Positions 45,289-54,903 of a stretch of DNA of 64,000 nucleotides are shown one piece after another (positions within the stretch are counted from its first letter, which is position 1; the number at the start of each line of letters is the position of its first letter). The DNA comes from Pseudolabrys sp. (GTDB lineage Bacteria; Pseudomonadota; Alphaproteobacteria; Rhizobiales; Xanthobacteraceae): contig JALHRB010000014.1 in assembly GCA_022841665.1 (NCBI GenBank), positions 1 to 64,000 on the forward strand, read 5' to 3'. Both the position numbers and the translations under genes were made by a program. The notes under the pieces were generated by a model, which saw only the letters and a list, made by a program, of their open reading frames with translations, searched no databases and had not been told where the DNA came from.

Positions 45289-45311
45289 CCCTCCCCCTTG
45301 TGGGGAGGGTA
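45289..45311. repeat. Family B half element, copy B4
   Basis: CCCTCCCCCTTGTGGGGAGGG hairpin directly after the stop of the 44671 gene and just before the ddlB stop. It may act as a bidirectional terminator between these convergent genes. Confidence 0.75.
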
Positions 45312-45315
45312 AAGC

Positions 45316-46242
45316 TCACCGCTCCAGCGAGGCGTCCTCGACCATCCAGGCGACCAGCTCCTCGAACGAAATGCCGGCGTGCTGCGCAAGCTCGGGCACC
45401 AGCGAGGTCTCGGTCATGCCGGGCTGCGTGTTCACTTCGAGACAAGCGAGGCCGGCGAGGCCGGGCTTTGAATCGTCGTAGCGGAAGTCGGAGCGCGTGA
45501 CGCCGCGGCAGGACAGCGCCTTGTGCGCTTCGAGCGCGAGGCGGCGGCAGGCTTCGTAGACTTCCGCCGAGACCGGCGCGGGCAAGAGATGCTTGGAGCC
45601 GCCGGGCGCGTATTTGGCCTCGTAGTCGTAGAACTTCGTCGCGGCGACGATCTCGATGACGCCGAGCGCTTGGTCGCCCATCACCGCGCAGGTCAATTCC
45701 TTGCCGGGAATGAAAGGTTCGACCAGCACCTGCTCGCCGAACTGCCAGTCGGCGCGGGTGAGTTCCTGCGGCGGGTGCGCCTGGTCCTCGCGCACGATGA
45801 AGACGCCGACGCTGGAGCCTTCGGCAATCGGCTTGATGACGTAAGGCGGCGGCAGGACGTGCTTCTTCGCGACATCGTGGCGCGCATAGACGCCGCCGCC
45901 GGGCACCGGCACGTTGGCGGCCTTCAGCACTGTCTTGGCGATGTCCTTCTGCATGGCGACGGCGGAGGCCATGACGCCGGAATGGCTGTAGGGGATGCCG
46001 AGGATCTCGAGCATGCCCTGCAAGGTGCCGTCCTCGCCGGGGCGGCCGTGCAGCACGTTCAAGGCAACGTCCGGCTTAAGGTCGCGCAACGTGACGGCGA
46101 TTTCGCGGGTGACGTCGATGCGCGAGACCTTGTAGCGGCGGGTGCGCGCGAGCGCGTCGGCGCAAGCCTTGCCGGAGCGCAAGCTAACCTCGCGCTCGGC
46201 CGACCAGCCCCCCATCAGAACGGCGACGTGTTTCATGGACAT
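45316..46242 (-). CDS. ddlB: D-alanine--D-alanine ligase
   Basis: ATP-grasp enzyme of 308 residues that makes the D-Ala-D-Ala dipeptide for the murein precursor. It shows AVLMGGWSAEREVSLRSGKA at the N-terminus and LNVLHGRPGEDGTLQGMLEI. The latter has Pro where many Ddl enzymes have Trp or Phe. YVIKPIAEGSSVGVF, PGKELTCAVMG and LEVNTQPGMTETSLVPE complete the active site. The start is ATG at 46242 (MSMKHVAVL) with AAGGT upstream. The next ATG, two codons on, is an alternative. The long in-frame leader to 46338 comes from repeat B5. It follows murB in the dcw order. Confidence 0.94.
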   Translation of the reverse strand: MSMKHVAVLMGGWSAEREVSLRSGKACADALARTRRYKVSRIDVTREIAVTLRDLKPDVALNVLHGRPGEDGTLQGMLEILGIPYSHSGVMASAVAMQKDIAKTVLKAANVPVPGGGVYARHDVAKKHVLPPPYVIKPIAEGSSVGVFIVREDQAHPPQELTRADWQFGEQVLVEPFIPGKELTCAVMGDQALGVIEIVAATKFYDYEAKYAPGGSKHLLPAPVSAEVYEACRRLALEAHKALSCRGVTRSDFRYDDSKPGLAGLACLEVNTQPGMTETSLVPELAQHAGISFEELVAWMVEDASLER

Positions 46243-46254
46243 TCGACCTTCGCT

Positions 46255-46400
46255 TCTTATCCCTCCCCTGCAAGGGGAGGGTCGGATCGCCGCAGGCGAT
46301 CCGGGGTGGGGTTGCACATCACGACGCTCGACCCCCACCCGCCCGCCTTCGCTGCGCGACGGCGGTCGACCTCCCCCTTTCAGGGGGAGGTATCAAGAAG
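46255..46400. repeat. Family B palindromic repeat, copy B5, between murB and ddlB
   Basis: Starts TCTTATCCCTCCCCTGCAAG and ends CTTTCAGGGGGAGGTATCAA, with inner GGATCGCCGCAGGCGATCC and GGGTGGGGT / ACCCCCACCC segments. Its end overlaps the last codons of murB. Confidence 0.9.
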
Positions 46401-47307
46401 AAACCCCAATTCTCTTAATTTCCCATTCCAGCTCGACGCCGGAATGCGCCTTCACGCGGGCGCGCACGGTTTCGCCCAAGGTCTCGATGTCGGCGGCGGT
46501 GGCGTGCCCGAGGTTGATCAGGAAATTGCAGTGCAATTCGGACACCTGCGCGCCGCCGACCTTAAGGCCGCGGCAGCCGGCGGCGTCGATCACCTTCCAG
46601 GCGCTGTCGCCGGGCGGATTCTTGAAGGTGGAGCCGCCGGTGCGGTTCTTCGGCTGCGACGCCTCGCGTTTGTCCTTGATGGCGGCCATCTCGGCGGCGA
46701 TCGCGTCGGGCTCGCCGGCGCGACCCTGGAAGACGGCGCAGGTGAAGATGACATCCTCCGGCACCGAACAGTGGCGGTAGGAGAAGCCCATGTCGGCGTT
46801 GGTGAAGGTGCGCAAACTGCCGGCGCGCTCGACGCCGCGCGCCTCGATCAGCACGTCCTTGGTCTCGCCGCCATAGGCGCCGCCGTTCATGCGCAGCGCG
46901 CCGCCGACGGTGCCGGGAATGCCGGAGAAGAAAGCAAGCCCGCCGACGGAAGCCTTCTGCGCGGCGCGCGCGACATGGGCGTCGAGCGCGGCGCAGCCTG
47001 CGGTGACGCGCGTGCCGTCCACCGCGATCTCATTGAAGCCGCGGCCGAGGCGGATGACGAGGCCTTCAACGCCGCCGTCGCGCACGATCAAATTGGAGCC
47101 GGCGCCGATGACGGTGACCGGCGTGTCGGGCGGCAGGTTGCGCAGCACGTAAGCGAGGTCGTTCTCGTCCTCCGGCATGAACAGCGCCTGCGCCGGCCCG
47201 CCGACGCGAAACCAGGTGAACTCGGCGAGCGGCTGATTGGTGAGCAGGCGCCCGCGCAATTCGGGCAGGCGCGCTTTCAGCTCGGGGACGATGTCGGGGA
47301 AGCTCAT
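46393..47307 (-). CDS. murB: UDP-N-acetylenolpyruvoylglucosamine reductase
   Basis: FAD enzyme of 304 residues that reduces enolpyruvyl-UDP-GlcNAc to UDP-MurNAc. It shows [40 protein letters not shown] and [20 protein letters not shown] (FAD domain), with the C-terminal [20 protein letters not shown], where the Ser of GGSTFKNP is the usual proton donor. The last few codons and the stop overlap family B repeat B5. It lies between murC and ddlB. Confidence 0.96.
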   Translation of the reverse strand: MSFPDIVPELKARLPELRGRLLTNQPLAEFTWFRVGGPAQALFMPEDENDLAYVLRNLPPDTPVTVIGAGSNLIVRDGGVEGLVIRLGRGFNEIAVDGTRVTAGCAALDAHVARAAQKASVGGLAFFSGIPGTVGGALRMNGGAYGGETKDVLIEARGVERAGSLRTFTNADMGFSYRHCSVPEDVIFTCAVFQGRAGEPDAIAAEMAAIKDKREASQPKNRTGGSTFKNPPGDSAWKVIDAAGCRGLKVGGAQVSELHCNFLINLGHATAADIETLGETVRARVKAHSGVELEWEIKRIGVSS

Positions 47308-47336
47308 GAGATGCCCGTCAGGCGCACGCGGCGAAA

Positions 47337-47476
47337 CCCTCTCCCCTTGTGGGAGAGGGTGGCGAGCGCCGGAGGCGCGAGCCGGGTGAGGGGTCGGTGC
47401 GTCGTGTTTGCACAGGACCCCTCACCCGGTCCCTCGCTTCGCTCGGGACCACCCTCTCCCACAAGGGGAGAGGGAA
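47337..47476. repeat. Family B-related repeat, copy B6, between murC and murB
   Basis: Ends CCCTCTCCCCTTGTGGGAGA and CCACAAGGGGAGAGGG, with inner GGTGAGGGGT / ACCCCTCACC. It belongs to a subtype with CTCTCCCC arms, shared with B8. Confidence 0.9.
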
Positions 47477-47502
47477 AGAAAGAGTGCCCGGCCATGACAG
47501 CC

Positions 47503-48906
47503 TCACCCCAGCGCCTTCAGTTCGCCGGGCAGCGCGTAGGCCCATTGCGTGATCGAGCCGGCGCCCAGGCAGATGATGTAGTCGCCGGGCTTGGCGAGAC
47601 CCTTGATCAGGCCGGCGAGCTTGTCGGGAGATTCGAGCGGCATGGCGTGGCGGTGGCCGTGCGCGCGCAGGCTCGCCACCAGCGAGTCGCGGTCGACGCC
47701 GGGGATCGGCTGCTCGCCCGCCGGATAGACCGGCGCGACGATGACGGCGTCGGCGTCGTTGAAGCAGGTGGAGAACTGCTCGAACAGATCGTGCAGGCGC
47801 GTGTAGCGGTGCGGCTGCATCACCGCGATCACCTTGCCCTTGGCGCTCTCGCGCGCGGCGCGCAGGACGGCGGCGATCTCAACGGGGTGATGGCCGTAGT
47901 CGTCGATGATGAGCGCGCCGTTCCATTCCCCCACCCTCGTGAAGCGGCGCTTGACGCCGCCGAAGGCCGCGAGCGCCTTGCGGATGAGGTCGTCGCCGAC
48001 TCCGAGCGCATGGGCAACGGCAATGGCCGAGGTGGCGTTGAGCGCGTTGTGGTTACCCGGCATCGGCAGCGTGAGCTTGTCGATGGCATGGGTGATGCGG
48101 CCGTCGCGGTCGCGGAAATGCACGGAGAAATGCGAGGCGCCGTTGTTGTGCGTCAGCTCGGACAGGCGCACGTCGGCCTGCGGGTTCTGCCCGTACGTGA
48201 GGATGCGGCGGTCCTCAAGTTTGCCGACCAGCGTCTGCACCACCGGATGGTCGGTGCACATCACCGCGAAGCCGTAGAACGGAATGTTCTCGACGAAATG
48301 CCGGAACGCTTCCTGCACCGCCTCGAAGGTGTGGAAATGGTCGAGGTGCTCGGGATCGATGTTGGTGACGATGGCGACGTCGGCCGGCAGCTTGAGGAAC
48401 GTGCCGTCGGATTCGTCGGCCTCCACCACCATCCAGTCGCCGGCGCCCAGGCGCGCATTGGTGCCGTAGGCATTGATGATGCCGCCGTTGATCACGGTCG
48501 GGTCGAGCCCGCCGGCGTCGAGCAGCGCCGCCACCATCGAGGTGGTGGTGGTCTTGCCGTGCGTGCCGGCGATAGCGACGCAGGACTTCAGCCGCATCAG
48601 CTCGGCCAGCATCTCGGCGCGGCGCACCACCGGCAGGCGCTGGGCGCGGGCGGCGACGAGCTCGGGATTGTCGCGCTTGATGGCGGTGGACACGACCACC
48701 ACGTCGGCACCGTCGACGTTCTCGGCCTTGTGGCCGATGGCGATCTTGACGCCGCGCTCGCGCAAGCGCTTGACGTTGGCGTTGTCGGCGGCGTCGGAGC
48801 CCTGCACGGTATAGCCGAGATTGGCCAGCACCTCGGCGATGCCGCTCATGCCGATGCCGCCGATGCCGACGAAGTGCACCGGCCCGATGTCGCGCGGCAG
48901 TTTCAT
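47503..48906 (-). CDS. murC: UDP-N-acetylmuramate--L-alanine ligase
   Basis: Mur ligase of 467 residues that adds L-Ala to UDP-MurNAc. The N-terminal nucleotide-binding domain begins [20 protein letters not shown]. The ATP loop is [20 protein letters not shown]. The domain 2 and 3 markers are [30 protein letters not shown] and [20 protein letters not shown]. The start is ATG at 48906. Its usual neighbour murG is separated from it by a HigBA module. Confidence 0.96.
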   Translation of the reverse strand: MKLPRDIGPVHFVGIGGIGMSGIAEVLANLGYTVQGSDAADNANVKRLRERGVKIAIGHKAENVDGADVVVVSTAIKRDNPELVAARAQRLPVVRRAEMLAELMRLKSCVAIAGTHGKTTTTSMVAALLDAGGLDPTVINGGIINAYGTNARLGAGDWMVVEADESDGTFLKLPADVAIVTNIDPEHLDHFHTFEAVQEAFRHFVENIPFYGFAVMCTDHPVVQTLVGKLEDRRILTYGQNPQADVRLSELTHNNGASHFSVHFRDRDGRITHAIDKLTLPMPGNHNALNATSAIAVAHALGVGDDLIRKALAAFGGVKRRFTRVGEWNGALIIDDYGHHPVEIAAVLRAARESAKGKVIAVMQPHRYTRLHDLFEQFSTCFNDADAVIVAPVYPAGEQPIPGVDRDSLVASLRAHGHRHAMPLESPDKLAGLIKGLAKPGDYIICLGAGSITQWAYALPGELKALG

Positions 48907-49018
48907 GCTGGCAGGTCCCTGACGTTTCGCTTTTCTGCCCGACCTGTGCCGGGCAGCACGGGGAATGTCAAACCCCGGCTGTTTTCATGACTAAATCCGC
49001 CAGCCGCTCCCATGTCGC

Positions 49019-49339
49019 TCACGCGGCGGCGGTTTTCAAGGTGGGAATCTTCTTGATCTCCTTGGCGAGCTCCCGCTCGGCGTGCCAGGTATCGCAAGCA
49101 CCCTGCATCCGCACCCACACGCCCGGCCCGTCGCCAAACAGCTTGCCGAGGCGGACCGCGATGGCCGGCGACACCGGCTTGCGCTGCGCCAGGATGTCGT
49201 AAAGGTGCTGGCGGGAAATGCCCAGCAACGCCGCGATCTCGGTCTTGCTCTTGCCGGTCGCCGGTATGACTTCGCCCAGCAGTTCCCCCGGATGGGTCGG
49301 ACACCGCTTCGGATTTCGTTTGGCGCTGTATTCAGCCAT
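49019..49339 (-). CDS. higA: HigA-type antitoxin (XRE family)
   Basis: Protein of 106 residues with the VapI/HigA pattern: CPTHPGELLGEVIPATGKSK, TEIAALLGISRQHLYDILAQ, RKPVSPAIAVRLGKLFGDGP, and a helix ending WHAERELAKEIKKIPTLK. It neutralises the HigB toxin and represses the operon. It lies 11 bp downstream of higB and sits between murG and murC. Confidence 0.9.
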   Translation of the reverse strand: MAEYSAKRNPKRCPTHPGELLGEVIPATGKSKTEIAALLGISRQHLYDILAQRKPVSPAIAVRLGKLFGDGPGVWVRMQGACDTWHAERELAKEIKKIPTLKTAAA

Positions 49340-49350
49340 GGCTCTTTCCT

Positions 49351-49629
49351 TCAGTGATACTGCTCAAAATCGACGCGAAGTGCATCGCCCGAATCGAACT
49401 CGAAAGTAATGCACCAGGGTCCATTGACGTGGACCGAATAGCGAGTCGGGACGAAACCTTTCAGGGCATGGAAGTCAAACCCGGGCAGATTCATCTGCGC
49501 GGGCGACGTAACGACGTTCAGCCGGTCGAGCCTGATCAAGATGCGCTTGTGCATCTTGGCGTCGATCTTGGCCGTGCCACCTTTCGACCACAAGTCGGCC
49601 AGCGCCTTGCTGCGGAAAGTCCTGATCAC
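49351..49629 (-). CDS. higB: HigB-type toxin (RelE superfamily)
   Basis: Protein of 92 residues: MIRTFRSKALADLWSKGGTA, RILIRLDRLNVVTSPAQMNL, PGFDFHALKGFVPTRYSVHV, NGPWCITFEFDSGDALRVDF, EQYH. This is the classic HigB fold, an mRNA interferase that cleaves ribosome-bound transcripts. It is the first gene of a toxin-antitoxin pair with higA. The pair interrupts the murG-murC junction of the dcw cluster. Confidence 0.9.
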   Translation of the reverse strand: MIRTFRSKALADLWSKGGTAKIDAKMHKRILIRLDRLNVVTSPAQMNLPGFDFHALKGFVPTRYSVHVNGPWCITFEFDSGDALRVDFEQYH

Positions 49630-49696
49630 GCCGCTATGTAAGCTGATTGCTTACGATTGTCAACGGCCTGCTTACAGCGGGTGATATGGCGGAAGG

Positions 49697-50887
49697 CTAT
49701 TTTCCCGCCACCTTCATCACCACATCGGCCAGCCTCTCCGCCGCATCAAGCGTCCCGGCGGCCTTGGCGGCGGCGGCCATGCGGGCAAGCTGCTCGGGCT
49801 CGCCGTCCAGCGCCACGATCTCCGAGCACAGGCGCTCGGGCGTGAAATCCCTCTGCTCCAGGCGGATGGCGCCGCCGGCCGCCTCCAGCGCGCCGGCGTT
49901 GTGGAACTGGTCCTGGTCGAGCGAATGCGGCAGCGGCACCAGGATGCCGGGGCGGCCGATGGCGGCAAGCTCGGCCACGGTAGAGGCACCGGAGCGCGAC
50001 ACGATCAGGTGCGCCGCGGCCATGCGCGCGGGCAGGTCGGCAAAGAAGGGCGCGCAGTCGGCGGCGACGCCGAGCTTGGCGTAAGCCGCGCGCACGGCGT
50101 CGATGTCTTCCGCCCGCGCCTGCTGCGTCACGCGCAAGCGCGCGCGCACGTCGGCGCTCATGCGCGCGACCGCGGCCGGCACGATCTCGGCCATCACATG
50201 CGCGCCCTGGCTGCCGCCGAACACCAGCAGATGCAGCGTGCCGGCGACGTCGAGCGCCGGGTACGGCACAGCGGCAGCGGCGACCACCTGCGGCCGCACC
50301 GGATTGCCGGTGAAGGTGATTTTTGCCTGCAAGGCGGGCGCGACGTTCTTCAGCGTGCGGAAGCCGGTGGCGATCGCGGTGACGCGCGCGGCCAGCAGGC
50401 GGTTGGCGCGGCCCATGACGCTGTTCTGCTCGTGCAGCACGGTCGGCACGCCGCGCATCGTGGCGGCCAGCAAAGGCGGCACGGTCGGATAGCCGCCGAA
50501 GCCGACCACCACGGCGGGCCTGATGCGCCCGATGAGGCTCCAGGCTTTCAGCGTGCCGCGCGTCAGCGCGAGCGCCGTGCGCGCGAGCGATAGGGGATCG
50601 CGGCCGCGCACGGTCGCGCTCGGGATCAGGTGGACGTCGCGGGCGGGAAACTTGAAATGCGCCGCGCGCACGTCGGTGGCGAGATCGACAACGACGCCGC
50701 GCTTCTCCAGCGCATGCGCCAAGGCCTCGGCCGGAAACAGATGGCCGCCGGTGCCGCCGGCGCAGAGGAGGATCAGCCCTCTCTTCTTTCCCTCCCCTGA
50801 AAGGGGAGGGTCGGATCGCCCTCCGGGTCGGCGCGAAGCGCCGCCCGATGACAGGCGATCCGGGGTAGGGTCATTGCTCGTGCTCAT
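49697..50887 (-). CDS. murG: MurG glycosyltransferase with a repeat-derived N-terminus
   Basis: Membrane-associated enzyme that adds GlcNAc to lipid I to form lipid II, 396 residues if it starts at 50887. Family motifs are LILLCAGGTGGHLFPAEALA, VVGFGGYPTVPPLLAATMRG, LHEQNSVMGRANRLLAARVT, LLVFGGSQGAHVMAEIVPAA and LIVSRSGASTVAELAAIGRP. The conserved part begins at about residue 38. The first 37 codons (MSTSNDPTPDRLSSGGASRR and on through SDPPLSGEGKK) lie inside family B repeat B7. No better ATG or GTG lies between. A CTG at about 50770 is the only internal option. So the native start was probably replaced by the repeat. Confidence 0.92.
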   Translation of the reverse strand: MSTSNDPTPDRLSSGGASRRPGGRSDPPLSGEGKKRGLILLCAGGTGGHLFPAEALAHALEKRGVVVDLATDVRAAHFKFPARDVHLIPSATVRGRDPLSLARTALALTRGTLKAWSLIGRIRPAVVVGFGGYPTVPPLLAATMRGVPTVLHEQNSVMGRANRLLAARVTAIATGFRTLKNVAPALQAKITFTGNPVRPQVVAAAAVPYPALDVAGTLHLLVFGGSQGAHVMAEIVPAAVARMSADVRARLRVTQQARAEDIDAVRAAYAKLGVAADCAPFFADLPARMAAAHLIVSRSGASTVAELAAIGRPGILVPLPHSLDQDQFHNAGALEAAGGAIRLEQRDFTPERLCSEIVALDGEPEQLARMAAAAKAAGTLDAAERLADVVMKVAGK

Positions 50888-50956
50888 GATTCAGAAGACC
50901 CCCACCCGCCGCGCTTCGCGCGTCGACCTCCCCCTTTCAGGGGGAGGTAAAGAAAA
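50784..50956. repeat. Family B palindromic repeat, copy B7, overlapping the murG 5' end
   Basis: Starts TCTTTCCCTCCCCTGAAAGG and ends CTTTCAGGGGGAGGTAAAGA. The middle holds GATCGCC / GGCGATCC and ACCCCCACCCGCC segments. At about 170 bp it is longer than the other copies because of an extra segment near 50820-50860. It covers the murG start codon and reaches the ftsW stop. Confidence 0.9.
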
Positions 50957-50959
50957 GAG

Positions 50960-52111
50960 TCAAGCCGCGCTTCCGGCCGGCTCAGGCTCCGGCTCGCGCA
51001 GGTAAGCGGCGCGCGGCTGCTCGCGGGTGAGCGCCAGCAGCATGCCCATGGCGTAAGCCAGCGAGATCATCGAGGAGCCGCCGTAGGAGATGAAAGGCAG
51101 CGTCATGCCCTTGGCCGGGATGAGGTGCAGGTTCACCGCCATGTTGATCGCCGACTGGGTGGCGAACAGCATGGTCAGGCCGGCAGCGGCGAAGCGGTTG
51201 AAGGGGTCGTCGTTGCGCATGGCGCGCAGCAGCGCGCGCACGACGATGAAGGTGAAGAGCGCGACCAGCGCCAGGCAAAGCGCGACGCCGAATTCCTCGG
51301 CCGCGACCGCGAACACGAAGTCGGTATGGCTCTCGGGCAGCAGGCGCTTCACCGTCCCCTCGCCCGGACCCTTGCCGAACCAGCCGCCGCGCATGAAGCT
51401 CTCGGTGGCGATGTCGATGTTGAAGGTGTCGCCGGAGCCCGGATCCATGAAGCGCTGGATGCGGCGCGCCACGTGCGGCACGGTGAAGTAAGCGACGGTG
51501 AGGCCGAGGCCGGCCAAGCCCGCAATGCCGAAGACCCAGATCAGCCGCATGCCGGCCATGAAGAACAGCGCGCTCCACACCAGCGCGATCAGCATGGTCT
51601 GGCCGAAGTCGGGCTGCATCACCAGGAGCGCCACCACGCCGAGCAGCAGCGCGAGCGCAAAGGCGTTGGCCGGCATGTCCGGCCGCTTGGCGGATTCGCC
51701 GAACAGCCAGGCGACCAGGATGACGAAGGCGGGCTTGAGGAATTCCGACGGCTGGATGTTGAGGCCGAAGACGATGAGCCAGCGGCGCGCGCCCTTGATC
51801 TCGGCGCCGAAGACGGGCGTGAGCGCCACCATGACGAGGCTGACGGCGAAGACGACGATGGCGAGGCGGCGGATCTGGCGCGGGGAGAGGAAGGAGACGC
51901 CGAGCAGCACCGCGATGGTCGGGGCGAGGTAGAGAATGTGGCGGTTGACGAAATAGAACGGCTCCAGCCCGAGGCGGCCGGCGACCGGCGGGCTCGCCGC
52001 CAGCGAGAGCACGACGCCCGCCAGCATCAGCGCGCCGACGGCGGCGAGCGTGAGCTTGTCGACCGTCCACCACCATTCGCCGAAAGGCGTGCGTTGCGCG
52101 CGCGAGACCAT
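50960..52111 (-). CDS. ftsW: Lipid II polymerase FtsW (SEDS family)
   Basis: Septal peptidoglycan polymerase of 383 residues with about ten membrane helices. Family markers are LNIQPSEFLKPAFVILVAWL, VVALLVMQPDFGQTMLIALV, GPGEGTVKRLLPESHTDFVF with AVAAEEFG, and IPAKGMTLPFISYGGSSMIS. It works with FtsI at the division site. It lies between murD and murG, with repeats on both sides. The GTG or ATG choice near 52111 gives the normal cytoplasmic N-terminus. Confidence 0.95.
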   Translation of the reverse strand: MVSRAQRTPFGEWWWTVDKLTLAAVGALMLAGVVLSLAASPPVAGRLGLEPFYFVNRHILYLAPTIAVLLGVSFLSPRQIRRLAIVVFAVSLVMVALTPVFGAEIKGARRWLIVFGLNIQPSEFLKPAFVILVAWLFGESAKRPDMPANAFALALLLGVVALLVMQPDFGQTMLIALVWSALFFMAGMRLIWVFGIAGLAGLGLTVAYFTVPHVARRIQRFMDPGSGDTFNIDIATESFMRGGWFGKGPGEGTVKRLLPESHTDFVFAVAAEEFGVALCLALVALFTFIVVRALLRAMRNDDPFNRFAAAGLTMLFATQSAINMAVNLHLIPAKGMTLPFISYGGSSMISLAYAMGMLLALTREQPRAAYLREPEPEPAGSAA

Positions 52112-52160
52112 GCGGCGCCAAGCTGCCGCGTTACGGTTTACGAAGGATTAAGGTTGGCCG

Positions 52161-52300
52161 TCTTTCACCTCTCCCCGCAATGCGGGGAGAGGTCGACCGA
52201 GCGCAGCGAGGTCGGGTGAGGGGCCGTGCACCGCCCCTCACCCAGCTCGCGCCTACAGGCGCTCGCCACCCTCTCCCCGCGCTTGCGGGGAGAGGGAAGA
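52161..52300. repeat. Family B-related repeat, copy B8, overlapping the murD 3' end
   Basis: Ends TCTTTCACCTCTCCCCGCAA and GCTTGCGGGGAGAGGGAAGA, with inner GGGTGAGGGGC / GCCCCTCACCC. It provides the last 16 or so codons and the stop codon of murD. Confidence 0.9.
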
Positions 52301-53686
52301 GACGCCCGGCACCGCCAGCACCAGGTCGGTGAAGGCTTTGCCGCGCACTTCGAAGTTCGGGTACTGGTCGAAGGAGGCGCAGGCGGGCGACAGCAGCACC
52401 GCCGGCTCCTTCAGGCCGGAGGCCTCCGCATCGCGGGTGGCGGCGTCCACGGCGGCGGACATGACGCCGACGATCTCGTAGGGCACCTGCCCTTCCAGCG
52501 TCTTGGCGAAATCCTGCGCCGCCTCGCCGATCAGATAGGCCTTGCGGATGCGCGGAAAGAATTCGGCCAGGCTCGCGATGCCGCCGGACTTGGGCTTGCC
52601 GCCGGCGATCCAAAAGATGTCATGGAAGCTCGACAGCGCCTTGGCGGCGCTGTCGGCATTGGTCGCCTTGGAGTCGTTGACGTAGAGGATGTTTCCTTTG
52701 CGGCCGACCTGCTGCATGCGGTGCGCGAGGCCGGGGAAGGAGACGAGGCCCTTCTGGATCGTGGGCAGGTCGATGCCGAGCGCGACGCAGGCGGCGATGG
52801 CGCAGGCGGCGTTCTGCGCGTTGTGCGCGCCGCGCAAGGAGCCGATGCCGGCGAGCTGCGCCACCGCATGCGCCTTGCCGCCGGCGGCAGCGACGATGCG
52901 GCCGCCTTCGGCGTAATAGCCGTCGCGTACCGTCGTCTCGACCGAGACGCGCATGACTTTCTTGCCGGCGCGCTCGATGCGCATGGCGGCCTCGCGCGTC
53001 CAGCGGTCGTCGACGCCGATCACCGCGGTGCCGCCTTGCTCGACGCGCGCCGGCAGCAGCGCCTTGATGGCGGCGTAGTTCTCCATCGAGCCGTGGCGGT
53101 CGAGATGGTCCTCGCTGACATTGGTGAGGATGCCGACGGTGGGATGTAGCGAGGGCGACAGATCGATCTGGTAGGACGACACTTCCAGCACGTAGACGCG
53201 GTTGGGGGCGAAGGGCGCCAGCGCCAGCACCGGCACGCCGATATTGCCGCCCATCTGCGCGTCGCGGCCGGCGGCGTTGATCAGATGCGTGACGAGCGCG
53301 GTGGTGGTGGACTTGCCGTTGGTGCCGGTGATGGCGATGACGGGACAGTCGCGCCCGGAGACCAGGCGCTCGCGGCAGAACAATTCGATGTCGCCGATGA
53401 TCTCGACCTCGTGCTTGCGCGCGAGCGCAACCACCCAATGCGGCGTCGGATGGGTGAGCGGCACGCCCGGCGCCAGCACCAAGGCGGCGATCCCGCGCCA
53501 GTCGATCTCGCGCAAATTCTGCGCGCTGTAGCCGGCGGCCTGCGCCTCCGCCACGCTCTTCTCGTTGTCGTCGAAGACGACGACCTCGGCGCCGCCTTGC
53601 GTCAGCGCGCCGGCGGACAAAAGACCCGACTTGCCGAGGCCGAAGACCGCGACCTTGCGGCCGGCAAAGACGGTGATGGGGATCAT
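52253..53686 (-). CDS. murD: UDP-N-acetylmuramoylalanine--D-glutamate ligase
   Basis: Mur ligase of 477 residues that adds D-Glu. It shows [20 protein letters not shown] (N-terminal Rossmann), [20 protein letters not shown] (ATP loop), [40 protein letters not shown] and [20 protein letters not shown]. The normal C-terminus would be near [11 protein letters not shown]. The last residues here, [16 protein letters not shown], are encoded by repeat B8. It lies between mraY and ftsW. Confidence 0.95.
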   Translation of the reverse strand: MIPITVFAGRKVAVFGLGKSGLLSAGALTQGGAEVVVFDDNEKSVAEAQAAGYSAQNLREIDWRGIAALVLAPGVPLTHPTPHWVVALARKHEVEIIGDIELFCRERLVSGRDCPVIAITGTNGKSTTTALVTHLINAAGRDAQMGGNIGVPVLALAPFAPNRVYVLEVSSYQIDLSPSLHPTVGILTNVSEDHLDRHGSMENYAAIKALLPARVEQGGTAVIGVDDRWTREAAMRIERAGKKVMRVSVETTVRDGYYAEGGRIVAAAGGKAHAVAQLAGIGSLRGAHNAQNAACAIAACVALGIDLPTIQKGLVSFPGLAHRMQQVGRKGNILYVNDSKATNADSAAKALSSFHDIFWIAGGKPKSGGIASLAEFFPRIRKAYLIGEAAQDFAKTLEGQVPYEIVGVMSAAVDAATRDAEASGLKEPAVLLSPACASFDQYPNFEVRGKAFTDLVLAVPGVSSLSPQARGEGGERL

Positions 53687-53697
53687 GTTATCCCTCC

Positions 53698-53802
53698 GTC
53701 ATTCCGGGGCGCGAGCGCAGCGAGCGAACCCGGAATCCAGAGACAATCTCGGAGTACGTGTCTGGATTCCGGGCTCGCGCCTTCGGCGCGCCCCGGAATG
53801 AC
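53698..53802. repeat. Family A palindrome, copy A8, between mraY and murD
   Basis: Full element, GTCATTCCGGGGCGCGAGCG to CGCCCCGGAATGAC, inner CCCGGAATCCAGA / TCTGGATTCCGGG. It begins 12 bp upstream of the murD ATG and ends 12 bp after the mraY stop. Confidence 0.93.
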
Positions 53803-53813
53803 AAAGGAAATGC

Positions 53814-54899
53814 TCATCGCAATTTCAGGGTGGCCAGACCGGCGAGCGCCAGCACCACGGCGACGATCCAGAAGCGGATGACGATCTGCGGCTCGGTCCA
53901 GCCGAGCTGCTCGTAGTGGTGATGGATCGGCGCCATCCTGAACACGCGCTTGCCCGTGAGCTTGAAGGAGACCACCTGCACGATCACCGACACGGCTTCG
54001 AGCACGAACAGGCCGCCGACGATGGCGAGCACGATCTCATGCTTGGTGGCGACCGCCACCGCGCCGAGCATGCCGCCGAGCGCAAGCGAGCCGGTGTCGC
54101 CCATGAAGATGGAGGCCGGCGGCGCGTTGAACCAGAGGAAGCCGAGCGAAGCCCCGATCACCGCGCCGCACAGCACCGCCAGTTCGCCGGTGCCGGCGAC
54201 ATAGCGCAATTGCAGGTACTCGGAGAACAGCGCGTTGCCGACCGTGTAGGAGATCAGCCCGAAGGTGGCGGCGGCGATCATCACCGGCACGATGGCGAGC
54301 CCGTCGAGGCCGTCGGTGAGGTTGACCGCATTGCCGGCGCCGACGATGACGAAGGCGCCGAGCAGGAAGAAGGCCCAGCCGAGATTGAACGCCAGATCCT
54401 TGAAGAAGGGGAACACCAGCGAGGTCGCGACCGGCGGCTTGCCGAGGCGCGCGAGCAGGATGCAGGCGACGATCGCCACCGCGGCTTCCGCGAGCAGGCG
54501 CGTGCGGCCGGAGAAGCCGGCATTGGTCTGCTTGGTGACCTTCAGGTAGTCGTCATAGAAGCCGATCAGCCCGAAGGAGAGCGTGACGCCGAGCACGATC
54601 CAGACATAGGGGTTGGCCGGGTTCGCCCACAGCAGCGTCGACACCAGCATGCCGGAGAGGATCATCAGGCCGCCCATGGTGGGCGTGCCCTTCTTGGTGA
54701 TGAGGTGCGAGGCCGGGCCGTCCTCGCGGATCGGCTGGCCCTTGCCTTGTTTCAGGCGCAACAGATCGATGATCGGGCCGCCGAACAAAAAGACGAAGAC
54801 CAGCGCGGTGACGATGGCGCCGCCGGTGCGGAAGGTGATGTAACGGAAGACGTTGAAGAACGAGGCCGTGGTCGAGAATTCGGTCAGCCAATAGAACAT
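53814..54899 (-). CDS. mraY: Phospho-N-acetylmuramoyl-pentapeptide transferase
   Basis: Integral membrane enzyme of 361 residues that makes lipid I, with ten predicted helices. Markers are [40 protein letters not shown] (Asp-Asp), [28 protein letters not shown]-like [20 protein letters not shown], and [20 protein letters not shown]. It starts four bases after murF ends, so it is co-transcribed with it. Confidence 0.96.
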   Translation of the reverse strand: MFYWLTEFSTTASFFNVFRYITFRTGGAIVTALVFVFLFGGPIIDLLRLKQGKGQPIREDGPASHLITKKGTPTMGGLMILSGMLVSTLLWANPANPYVWIVLGVTLSFGLIGFYDDYLKVTKQTNAGFSGRTRLLAEAAVAIVACILLARLGKPPVATSLVFPFFKDLAFNLGWAFFLLGAFVIVGAGNAVNLTDGLDGLAIVPVMIAAATFGLISYTVGNALFSEYLQLRYVAGTGELAVLCGAVIGASLGFLWFNAPPASIFMGDTGSLALGGMLGAVAVATKHEIVLAIVGGLFVLEAVSVIVQVVSFKLTGKRVFRMAPIHHHYEQLGWTEPQIVIRFWIVAVVLALAGLATLKLR

Positions 54900-54903
54900 C
54901 GGA

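Noticed and set aside
45523-48990. 1155-codon open frame on the plus strand across ddlB, murB and murC
   Set aside because: It runs antisense through three recognised mur/ddl genes and two repeats, and its product has no recognisable domain.
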